Shown: positions 17,260-24,637 of the stretch, one piece after another | Layout: the number at the start of each line of letters is the position of its first letter | Position numbering within the stretch: the stretch's first letter is position 1 | Assembly (NCBI RefSeq): GCF_002927635.1 | Contig: NZ_PRDS01000010.1 | Coordinates: 32,213-96,212 of the forward strand | DNA: 64,000 bases | Reading direction: 5' to 3' | Source: Albidovulum inexpectatum | GTDB lineage: Bacteria; Pseudomonadota; Alphaproteobacteria; Rhodobacterales; Rhodobacteraceae | Notes under the pieces: model-generated | Database searches by the model: none | Told to the model about the DNA's origin: nothing | Seen by the model: the letters and a program-made list of their open reading frames with translations, nothing else | Translations under genes and position numbers: made by a program

Positions 17260-18999
17260 TCAGAAACTTTCGTATGCGCCGGCATCCGGTGCCTTGCCCA
17301 ACGGGCGGCTGGCCCCCGTGATGTCCTTGGGTGGCGCGTATTGGGGATCGCCCGCATCGACACCGGCGGCCTGCGGATTGGACAACCCGAAGTCCAGCCC
17401 CTTGAAGTCGACGAATTGCGATGCGTGATTGCGCACGATCACGTTGTTGGTTTCCACGATTCCTCTTTGAGCGTTCGTGCTGACCTTGTTGCCGTTCACC
17501 AGGTTGTTGGCGACGGTCACGTTTTGCGACGGCGTGCCGTTCTTGTGGGGTGACAAGCGAATCCAGGGCCAGTTGTCCGACGTGCCGTCGATGTTCACGA
17601 CCGTGTTGTTCACGATCATGCTGTTGAGCGCGCCGTTCATCGTTATCCCGTGATAGGCGCGGCTGACGATGAGATTGTTCCGAATCGTGAAGCCGTCATA
17701 CATGCCATCGAACATCGACAGCCCCTGCAGCTTGCAGCGCAGCGGATTCGATCTGCTGGCGACCCACTCGACGATCTTGTTGTTCTCGATCGTCATATTG
17801 CGCACGGTTCCGGTGCCGGGCTTGCCATTGGCCCCGATCGAGAAGGACTGGAAGCCGTCGGCATGGTTGCCATTGATCTGGAAGCAGTTCTGAACCTTGT
17901 TGCCCCGCACGATCGTGTCATCGCCATTGGCGCGCAACCCATCGCCCGAAAAGCCGTCCACGATGTTGTCTTCAACCAATGCGTTGTCGGCCAGGCTCTG
18001 AATGCCGTGATAAATGCCCGTGACCCGATTGCGCGCGATCGTCATCGTGTTGCCATCGATGTAAAGACCGTTGCGCTGGTTGGCCAGCCACTCGCTTTGC
18101 GTCCATTGCAGGTAGTTGCCGGAATCCGGAACCGCGCGGACGTCAAGATCGATGAAGGCCAGATTCGACGTGTCGGGGTAGCTGCGGATCAGCGCACCCG
18201 TGCCGGCATTGACCGAGGTGGCCCAGACCTTCAGCCCCTGGAACACGATGTTGGAAGAATCGCGCACCGTGATCGAATCGACATGGGCGACTGCGCCAGC
18301 CATCGGCGCGATCACGACCGGCGAAGCGAACTTGTAACCCTTGATCGTGATCGGTCCGTGATAGCCGTCGAGCAAGAAGATCCGATCCCCGCCTTTCACC
18401 TGCCCCGAGGCCAGCAGGTTGCCAACCGACGGCCAGGTCTTTCCGGTCACCGCGGTGGGTGCAGAGCCGCTGGGTGCCACGGGTGTCGGCGCTGGCGCCT
18501 GGCCTCCCGTTGTCGGCGCGGATGGAGAGGTCGTGCCGGGCTGGGTGGCGCTGCCTTCGGTGCCCTGGCTGGCGCTCGTGCCGGTGTCGTTGCCCCCCGA
18601 GGTCACCGGCGTTTCGGTTGCAATGCGTCGTTCCCGGCGCGTCATGGTTTTCCTGGGCGATACCCACTTGGCGCCTGAACTGTCGATGATGGTCACCGAG
18701 CCTTCGCCGCCGTTCGTGGAAGAATCGGCGGGTTGCGTCGCGCCTTCCGTATCCGTCCGGGTGTCGCTCTGGGTCCCCCGACGCAGCAGATACCAACGCT
18801 GCGCACGGCGCTTCTTTCTTTTGACGTCTTCGTCCGCGGGTGTTGCGTCAAGCGAGGCCTGCAGGGTCACGACACCCAGCGGGGTGCCCGCGACCGGACC
18901 TGGTTTGAGTGGTTGAACGAAAAAGTCGGTGGCAAGTGCAGTCGATCCCAGCAAGGCCGCCGCCGTTGCCAGCATCGCATGCGAGCAGAATCGTTTCAT
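17260..18999 (-). CDS. Secreted right-handed parallel beta-helix repeat protein
   Basis: A 579-residue protein with a signal peptide (MKRFCSHAMLATAAALLGSTALA). A Thr/Ser/Pro/Gly-rich linker (roughly residues 85-185) follows. The C-terminal 380 residues are beta-helix coils with repeated NxIxxN patterns (DNALVEDNIVDG, NMTIENNKIVEW, SMIVNNTVVNI). This fold is used by pectate/alginate lyases, epimerases and surface adhesins. With an AlgD-like dehydrogenase in the locus a polyuronate-acting role is conceivable, but no catalytic set can be assigned. The ATG at 18999 follows GAAGGGAC; the frame is open upstream without family features. It has its own terminator and is leftward. Confidence 0.8.
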   Translation of the reverse strand: MKRFCSHAMLATAAALLGSTALATDFFVQPLKPGPVAGTPLGVVTLQASLDATPADEDVKRKKRRAQRWYLLRRGTQSDTRTDTEGATQPADSSTNGGEGSVTIIDSSGAKWVSPRKTMTRRERRIATETPVTSGGNDTGTSASQGTEGSATQPGTTSPSAPTTGGQAPAPTPVAPSGSAPTAVTGKTWPSVGNLLASGQVKGGDRIFLLDGYHGPITIKGYKFASPVVIAPMAGAVAHVDSITVRDSSNIVFQGLKVWATSVNAGTGALIRSYPDTSNLAFIDLDVRAVPDSGNYLQWTQSEWLANQRNGLYIDGNTMTIARNRVTGIYHGIQSLADNALVEDNIVDGFSGDGLRANGDDTIVRGNKVQNCFQINGNHADGFQSFSIGANGKPGTGTVRNMTIENNKIVEWVASRSNPLRCKLQGLSMFDGMYDGFTIRNNLIVSRAYHGITMNGALNSMIVNNTVVNIDGTSDNWPWIRLSPHKNGTPSQNVTVANNLVNGNKVSTNAQRGIVETNNVIVRNHASQFVDFKGLDFGLSNPQAAGVDAGDPQYAPPKDITGASRPLGKAPDAGAYESF

Positions 19000-19366
19000 T
19001 GCATGTCCCTTCGTTGCGCGAATGGTCGCCGCGAAATGTCTCCCCACCCCGAACAATGAGTCCAAAAGTGGCCAGACTTTGGCGCGAATCGCGCCCGTTC
19101 ATGACGCAAGGCCAGGGTGCTGACTTCGAAACGCTTGCAGGCGCCGATTCTGGGCATTTTCTTGCCGACTGCGGCTGTCGGGTCGGCATCTTTTGGACAC
19201 CTGTTGCGCGCGCTGCGTTTCGCTGCGGTTAACGCGGCTTGTCTAGACAGGCCGTGCGGGGCCGATCTTGCACCACTCGCGGATCAGGAGCCTTGCGCGG
19301 CGAGGCGATTCCCGAACCGCGCATGTCCCCGCGCATGGATGGCTCAGACAGTATGAGATGACAGGC
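19000..19366. other. Divergent intergenic region between beta-helix and spike-base genes
   Basis: It holds the promoters of both genes. Visible features are a perfect 10-bp palindrome TGTCTAGACA at 19240-19249 and a GGTTAAC at 19228-19234. No coding frame looks real here. Confidence 0.4.
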
Positions 19367-19627
19367 ATGGATCCATTTTCCGATTTTCCGACAACCCTGA
19401 CGTCGCCCGCGCGCGAAGCGATGAACGTGACCCCCGACGATGCAGAGGATCTTGGCTATCTGCCACGGGCGATCTACGTGGGCGTGGGTGGTGATCTTTC
19501 GGTGCGGATGCCCTCGGGGCAGACTGTCCTGTTCCAGGGCGTCGCCCCGGGCACCGTGTTGCCCCTGCGTGCGGCCGGGATCAACGCAACCGGTACGACG
19601 GCCGGAGGCATCGTCGCACTCTGGTAA
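19367..19627 (+). CDS. Spike base protein, GTA GhsA (RCAP_rcc01079) family
   Basis: An 86-residue protein without signal peptide or membrane segment. From MDPFSDFPTTLTSPA through a central RAIYVGVGGDLSVRMPSG to the end NATGTTAGGIVALW it follows the pattern of the small head-spike base protein of the Rhodobacter capsulatus GTA and of phage proteins of that family. This protein seats receptor-binding spikes on the capsid. The ATG at 19367 was chosen because family members begin MDPF; an ATG three codons earlier also exists. It has its own terminator. The GTA structural cluster itself is not in the window. Confidence 0.8.
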   Translation: MDPFSDFPTTLTSPAREAMNVTPDDAEDLGYLPRAIYVGVGGDLSVRMPSGQTVLFQGVAPGTVLPLRAAGINATGTTAGGIVALW

Positions 19628-19654
19628 GGCAAGGGCGCAGGTCAAGGTGCAGGC

Positions 19655-19690
19655 AAGGCGCACGATTGCTCGTGCGCCTTTTCTTTCGTC
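19655..19690 (+). terminator. Terminator after the spike-base gene
   Basis: A perfect 11-bp stem (AAGGCGCACGA at 19655-19665 with TCGTGCGCCTT at 19670-19680), a TTGC loop, and a T-rich tail (TTCTTTCG then TCCTTTT). It sits between convergent spike-base and spike genes and may act in both directions. Confidence 0.85.
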
Positions 19691-19699
19691 CTTTTCGGT

Positions 19700-21934
19700 T
19701 CAGCTGGCGTCGGCGTCCATTTTCCAGGGGTCCGAGTTCGCGGCCGTTGCCGGTCCGGTGATGACCTTGTAGGGCGTGGATGCGGGGGCCGAACCGTCGG
19801 CCGTAGCGGACAGCCAGGTCTTCAGATACTCGACCCGCCCCACGAATTGCAGTGCCCCGCTGTTGCGCGCAAGCCAGCTCAGCGCCCTGTTGCTCTGGAA
19901 CTGGCCATCTCCTGTCGCCGAGAAGGGCAGGGTGGCGATCAACGCACCATCCACCATGACCCGACAGACCTGGGCCCCATGATCGGCCGATACGACGATG
20001 TCGTACCAGACCCCCGGAACGAGCGCTGCGGACACAACGGCCGACGAGATCAGGCGCAGGCCCGTTCCATCTTCCAGCGTGATCCGCAGATTGCCCGTAT
20101 TCATCAGCTCGACATCGAAACCCGTGGCCGCCTGGGCAAAAAGGATGGCGCTTGTCGCCGGCAGGGCGTCCAGTCGGATGCGTGCGGCATGCGTGATCGC
20201 CACGGTTCCCGCAGGGACGGGCTGAGGGTCAAGGAAATAGGGGCCGCTTGCGCTGGTGGCAAAGCTGGGCGCAGTGACCGGAAGGGTATTGGCTGTCACG
20301 GCAGGGTCGGGAAGTGGCCGGACGGGAATGCCATCCAGCCCGGGCGCCCCGACATCCACGATCGGCAGATTCTTCCAGGTCTCGGCGATCATGTCATCAG
20401 GATAGGCGATCATGCCGGTCGCTCCGCCTTCGCCGAATGTCACCGTGTCGGCATGGGTGAAGCTGCCGGAATCGGGATAAACCCTGACGCGCCCCGCGAC
20501 AATTTCGGCCCGCCGGGCGGGCCGGCCATTGATCTGGAATCCCATGACCTCCGTCCAGTGCGGGTGGGTGGTTCCAAGCGCGGGCTCGCCACGTTTCCTG
20601 CGCGTGGTTGTTACCGGGCCGGCCGAGCACCAGAACTCGACCCAGGCGCCGGAAGGTTCCCACAGGCAATTGTCGAACTCGGGTACCGGCCAGCCGACCA
20701 GCCCCGCCGATTGCAGGATGGCCAGCGCGGTCAGGCGGGCGAATGCCTGCGTCCCGTCCGGCGTGTCGCCCGCGGGATGGGCAAGATCGGTCCAGCCGCC
20801 CGCACCATCGTCACGACCGTTCACATAGGTCAGAGGCTCGAGCCCCAGCGGCAGGAACATGGTCGCGTCGGGTAGGCTCAGCATCGCCCTCCAGCTGGCG
20901 CGCGCGGCTTGCTTGTTCGCCAGGTTCACATGCAGGCCACCGCCGACATAATGCGTGGCATCCTGCATGTCGGTATCAATGTCGAAACGGTGCGGCCCAT
21001 AGGCCACCCATCGGGTATGGGCATAGTCGTAAAGCTCGCCGAACCAGTGATCCGCGTGATACGTTCCAGCCCCGGTCTGGATCGTTGCGGGGAAGCTGAC
21101 CGCCGTGCCGTCGATTGTCTTGCCCGAAAACAGGGGAAACAGCGCTTCGGCATAGCTTGCCCCAAGATTGCCGGGTGCGGCAAACCACGACATGGCCGCG
21201 ATGCCGACATGGCTGCCGTCAGACGTGACGACGTCATGCAGGGCACGGTCATTCGCCCAGGCCCGCGATGGATCGCCGTCGTCCACCAGGCTGCGCGGAT
21301 CCGTCCCCGGTACGGTGTGAAAGACCAGGGCGAATTTCTCGCCCGGCCGTGCGGCGACAAGGGTCTGCGCCAGCGCCGCCGCGGCCGCAGTCACCGGGTT
21401 TGCGTTGCTTACGAAGTCTCGCTTCGGGTTGCCTGCTGCCCCGGAAAAGATCTGTACGGCCTCGCCATCGGCAATCGTTGGCGGAGTCGTTCCGTCATGT
21501 ACCGTCGAGAGGATCCGGTCCGGTTCGGACTGGCCCCAGATCGCAATCACATGTCCCACGCCAAAGCGCATCGTGCCCCGGACAACATTCGACGGATCGG
21601 AAGCCAGCCGAATTTCCGGCAAGAACCAGCTTGACGCGCGCGGCACGTTGATCACGCCCGCCCAGGTTCCATCCTGGCCGACCGTGGCAATGTCTGCCCA
21701 TGCGGTCGAGCTGGCCCCACCGTCATCGACCGAAACTGCCCGCGCCTGAATGGTCGCACCGGGCTGACCATGACCGCGCAACGGAACATCGGCGGCATTG
21801 CGTCCCACGGCCACACCGCTGTCAAACAGCGTGCGATCGCGACTGAAGGGATTGAGGCCAAGGCTTCGCGCGACCCCGGCAATGGGGCGCACGGGATTGC
21901 TTGCCGAAAGACCGATTGACGAAGGTGAGATCAT
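19700..21934 (-). CDS. Large head-spike / receptor-binding protein (GTA GhsB-like) with esterase-like and LamG-like domains
   Basis: A 744-residue protein with no signal peptide, as expected for a virion component. Residues about 40-115 look like an Ig-like strand module. Residues about 125-350 resemble an SGNH/sialate-esterase fold, with GQS at 134-136 (Ser136) and a D-A-T-H at 325-328 (Asp325, His328) as candidate catalytic residues. Residues about 560-725 resemble a laminin-G module (WYDIVVSAD, then CRVMVDGALIATLP). Pairing with the spike-base gene suggests the GhsB role: binding, and perhaps deacetylating, capsular polysaccharide. The ATG at 21934 has GGGAG 8 bases upstream and overlaps the preceding small frame by 4 bases. 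The GhsB assignment is inferred from context and architecture. Confidence 0.65.
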   Translation of the reverse strand: MISPSSIGLSASNPVRPIAGVARSLGLNPFSRDRTLFDSGVAVGRNAADVPLRGHGQPGATIQARAVSVDDGGASSTAWADIATVGQDGTWAGVINVPRASSWFLPEIRLASDPSNVVRGTMRFGVGHVIAIWGQSEPDRILSTVHDGTTPPTIADGEAVQIFSGAAGNPKRDFVSNANPVTAAAAALAQTLVAARPGEKFALVFHTVPGTDPRSLVDDGDPSRAWANDRALHDVVTSDGSHVGIAAMSWFAAPGNLGASYAEALFPLFSGKTIDGTAVSFPATIQTGAGTYHADHWFGELYDYAHTRWVAYGPHRFDIDTDMQDATHYVGGGLHVNLANKQAARASWRAMLSLPDATMFLPLGLEPLTYVNGRDDGAGGWTDLAHPAGDTPDGTQAFARLTALAILQSAGLVGWPVPEFDNCLWEPSGAWVEFWCSAGPVTTTRRKRGEPALGTTHPHWTEVMGFQINGRPARRAEIVAGRVRVYPDSGSFTHADTVTFGEGGATGMIAYPDDMIAETWKNLPIVDVGAPGLDGIPVRPLPDPAVTANTLPVTAPSFATSASGPYFLDPQPVPAGTVAITHAARIRLDALPATSAILFAQAATGFDVELMNTGNLRITLEDGTGLRLISSAVVSAALVPGVWYDIVVSADHGAQVCRVMVDGALIATLPFSATGDGQFQSNRALSWLARNSGALQFVGRVEYLKTWLSATADGSAPASTPYKVITGPATAANSDPWKMDADAS

Positions 21935-22083
21935 TGCGTGCTCCCGCTTGCGGGGACGGCCGCCAGATCTGCCGCCAGACCGGACGGCAGGGCGGCTCGT
22001 CCGGTTGCGGGCGGGGCATCGAATTCGACACGGCCGATCAAGGATCGACCTGCCCCGCCAGACGTCCTGATTAGCACCGCCAT
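21931..22083 (-). CDS. Small overlapping frame upstream of the spike gene (50 aa, hypothetical)
   Basis: A 50-codon frame from ATG 22083 whose TGA overlaps the spike start (ATGA), a typical translational-coupling arrangement. About two-thirds of its third codon positions are G or C. It contains IGRVEFDAPPATGRAALPSG and ends ASGSTQ. The same frame is open back to near 22146 with protein-like sequence (NQVLKPPLGAFADSATPG) but lacks a standard start there. Removing one C from the CCCC at 22138-22141 would join it to a GTG at 22147 preceded by AAGAGG. It may be a small phage-type accessory protein, or the remains of a longer one. Function unknown. Confidence 0.5.
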   Translation of the reverse strand: MAVLIRTSGGAGRSLIGRVEFDAPPATGRAALPSGLAADLAAVPASGSTQ

Positions 22084-22124
22084 GCCCGGTGTTGCGGAAT
22101 CCGCGAATGCCCCGAGCGGCGGCT

Positions 22125-22847
22125 TCAGAACCTGGTTGGGGACTCACATGCCTCTTGGAACACGTCCTCGATCAGCCCGATCAGTCCGGCCTCATAGAGG
22201 TCTGCCTCGATCGCGGGATCGGGGTGCAGACCGTCTGGCAGCGTGGCTTCATCCAGTGGATGATAGGACCAGCGCGCTTCGCCATCGAACAGACTTGCCC
22301 CCGTTTCACGCGCGATCTCGACCAGGTCGGAATAGTGACGCGACAAGAGCGGTCGTTTCAGCTCTTGCAGGCCTCGGACCGGGTTGGTCGTCATCAGAAT
22401 GACCGCGATGTCGGGATAGGCCTCCCGAAGCTGCGTGATGGCAGAAATCCAGGCGTTCCAGGCCTGCCTGCGCGACAGGCCATCGAACAGGTCGGCATCG
22501 TTGATGGCGAATTCCATGACGGCGATATCCACGCCGCCGCCCGTACGAGCGACCGACTCGGCGATCAGGGCGCCCGCGCGCGACACGTTCGCACCGGGCT
22601 GAGCGACCACATGGACCGATTCGATGATCCAGCCGCAGTCCAGCCGCCGTCCCGCCAGCCGCTCGGGCCACAGGGCGCGATGCGACAGGCTTGTTCCGAT
22701 CACAAGCAGGTCGATCCGGCCATCGGCAATCTGACGCTGTGCCGGTCGGATGACATCGCGTGGAGCCAGCGCATCGTGGCGGCTCAGCCCCAGAGTGATC
22801 GCCGCAATCGCAAGACCCGCAAGGCAGACGGCAATCACGCGACGCAT
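22125..22847 (-). CDS. SGNH/GDSL hydrolase family protein
   Basis: A 240-residue protein with an N-terminal signal or anchor segment (MRRVIAVCLAGLAIAAITLG). The SGNH block I is GTSLSHRAL with Ser53. An Asn-containing block NDADLFDG lies mid-protein, and DGLHP near the C-terminus gives the Asp/His pair. Such enzymes are often O-acyl esterases or acyl-transfer partners that tune polysaccharide acetylation. It starts 3 bases after the acyltransferase stop, so the two are likely a functional pair acting on the EPS. Confidence 0.78.
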   Translation of the reverse strand: MRRVIAVCLAGLAIAAITLGLSRHDALAPRDVIRPAQRQIADGRIDLLVIGTSLSHRALWPERLAGRRLDCGWIIESVHVVAQPGANVSRAGALIAESVARTGGGVDIAVMEFAINDADLFDGLSRRQAWNAWISAITQLREAYPDIAVILMTTNPVRGLQELKRPLLSRHYSDLVEIARETGASLFDGEARWSYHPLDEATLPDGLHPDPAIEADLYEAGLIGLIEDVFQEACESPTRF

Positions 22848-22850
22848 GGG

Positions 22851-23399
22851 TCAGGTCAACCCCTGGTCCGCCAGGCGCGCTTCGGTCAGGTCGGCATCGG
22901 CAAAACGCCCATAAGGACCGACTTCGATCCCCGAGCGCATGATCCGCGCGGGGTTCCCCGCGACGACCGAGTTCGGCGGAACCGATCGTGTCACCACCGA
23001 TCCCGCTCCCACCACGCAATTGTCGCCGATTTCCACACCCGGCAGGATCAGGCAGCGGCCGCCGATGAAGCAGTTCCTGCCGATCCGCGTGTGAAGATAC
23101 AGCCCGCGCGTGCGGTCATGCGTCAGGATCCGGGCTTCGAACGCGACATAGGAATACGCCCCGACATGGACGCCGATGGGAAAGGTCCGGTCGAACTTCG
23201 CTGAGAGGGAAAACTGCGCCGTCGGGTGAATATCCATGCCCCAGACCCGGCGCAGCCAGAGCCTGCGCAGATCGACCAGAAGGTTGCGCAACCATGACAG
23301 TCTGTTCAGGCCGCGCCGTCGTGCCTTGGCCAGTTTCGGCGCAGGCCCGATGGGCCTGTCCTCGCCGTTTCCCATGTGTATCGTTCGATGGATGGTCAT
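22851..23399 (-). CDS. Hexapeptide-repeat O-acyltransferase (WcaF-like)
   Basis: A 182-residue trimeric left-handed beta-helix acetyltransferase. It has [19 protein letters not shown], then hexapeptide coils ending in [20 protein letters not shown] and [27 protein letters not shown], the acetyl-CoA binding end of the family. It would acetylate sugars of the EPS in the cytosol. The start at 23399 (MTIHRTIHM) was chosen; GTG at 23438 and ATG at 23375 are alternatives. It is the first gene of the leftward acyltransferase-SGNH-small frame-spike group. Confidence 0.85.
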   Translation of the reverse strand: MTIHRTIHMGNGEDRPIGPAPKLAKARRRGLNRLSWLRNLLVDLRRLWLRRVWGMDIHPTAQFSLSAKFDRTFPIGVHVGAYSYVAFEARILTHDRTRGLYLHTRIGRNCFIGGRCLILPGVEIGDNCVVGAGSVVTRSVPPNSVVAGNPARIMRSGIEVGPYGRFADADLTEARLADQGLT

Positions 23400-23446
23400 G
23401 GCGCAACCGCCCCTGTCTAACCCTGAACGGACGGTCACCGAAAATG

Positions 23447-23463
23447 GTAAACCATGCGTTTAC
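23447..23463. promoter_or_regulatory. Perfect inverted repeat GTAAAC-N5-GTTTAC in a divergent promoter region
   Basis: A 6-5-6 palindrome sits between the acyltransferase/spike operon and the GT2 gene. On the reverse strand one arm reads GTTTACCAT, near the TTAACCAT half-site of CtrA. Operator status is a guess from position and symmetry. Confidence 0.35.
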
Positions 23464-23542
23464 GAACATTCAACTCAGTTTGCACTGGCCGTCCCGGCTT
23501 GCGTCATGCCAAATTCGACCCCTGTAGCAAGATTTCAGGGCA

Positions 23543-24523
23543 ATGGCGGATGGCCGGATGATCGAAGAAGTGGAACTGCCTGGCGCCGGTGCACCCGAAC
23601 TGACGATCATCATCGTAAGCTACAATACCCGTGAACTGACGCTGACCGCCCTGCGCACGCTGTTCCAGACCACCCGCAAGACGCGGGCAAGGGTTGTCGT
23701 GTTCGACAATGCCTCGACCGATGGTTCGGCCGATGCGATCGCCGACGCCTTCCCACAGGTCGAACTGATCCGCAGTCCCGAAAATGTCGGTTTCGCAAGA
23801 GCCAACAATATCGTTGCCGCGCGCGCGACGACCGAGTGGCTGTTGCTTCTCAATCCCGACACCGAGGTTCATGAAGGCGCGGTGGACAATCTGATGGATT
23901 TCGCGCGCGCCCATCCCGAGGCGGGAATCTATGGCGGCCGCACCGTCTTTCCCGATGGTTCCCTGAACAAGGCATCGTGCTGGGCACGCATCACGCCGTG
24001 GAGCCTTTTCTGTTCGGTGGCCGGTCTTTCGGCGGTGGCGCCGGAATCGACCCTGTTCAACCCGGAAACGATGGGCGGCTGGCAACGCGACAGCGTGCGT
24101 GCGGTCGATATCGTCGTGGGCTGCTTCTTCCTGATCCGGCGCGAATTGTGGGACAGGCTTGGCGGGTTCGATCTGCGCTATTTCATGTATGGCGAAGAAG
24201 CCGATCTCTGCCTTCGCGCAAGAAAGCTTGGCTGCCAACCGATGATCACGCCAGACGCGGAAATCATGCATCTGGTCGGCGCGGCGTCAAAGACGCTTGG
24301 CAACAAGCTGGTGCTGCTGGCCAAGGCGCGCGTGACGCTCATTCGCGATCACTGGCCCAGGGCGTGGCTGCCCTATGGGCTGGCGATGATGTGGCTATGG
24401 GTCGGGACGCGGGCGGCGGCCTACACGGTTCTTGGAATGCTGGGCGTGGAGCGGGCCAGGAAGAAGGGGGCCGCCTGGACCGAAGCCTGGCGCGAGCGAC
24501 GGGACTGGTTGAGAGGGTACTAG
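23543..24523 (+). CDS. Glycosyltransferase family 2 (rhamnosyltransferase-like)
   Basis: A 326-residue GT-A enzyme. It shows LTIIIVSYNTRELTLTAL, VVFDNASTDGSADAI, ENVGFARANN and LLLLNPDTEV, the pattern of WbbL/WsaF-type rhamnosyl and related transferases. The acceptor-side motif YGEEADLCLRARKLG follows. A C-terminal hydrophobic stretch (YGLAMMWLWVGTRAAAYTVLG) suggests membrane association. AGGG lies just before the ATG. The stop is directly followed by the open frame of the polymerase gene. Confidence 0.87.
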   Translation: MADGRMIEEVELPGAGAPELTIIIVSYNTRELTLTALRTLFQTTRKTRARVVVFDNASTDGSADAIADAFPQVELIRSPENVGFARANNIVAARATTEWLLLLNPDTEVHEGAVDNLMDFARAHPEAGIYGGRTVFPDGSLNKASCWARITPWSLFCSVAGLSAVAPESTLFNPETMGGWQRDSVRAVDIVVGCFFLIRRELWDRLGGFDLRYFMYGEEADLCLRARKLGCQPMITPDAEIMHLVGAASKTLGNKLVLLAKARVTLIRDHWPRAWLPYGLAMMWLWVGTRAAAYTVLGMLGVERARKKGAAWTEAWRERRDWLRGY

Positions 24524-24637
24524 ATTGCGCTAGGATCAACCCCGGGGCTTCTTGCCGCGCAGACAGGAGAAGACGCCATCTACGGCCGCGCTGAAAATGC
24601 TTCGCTGAAGATCGGCCCGACCTCGGTCGCACCGGCC

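Noticed and set aside
19367..22083. A full prophage or GTA gene cluster
   Set aside because: Only spike-type genes are present. No terminase, portal, capsid, tail, integrase or attachment-site repeats were seen.
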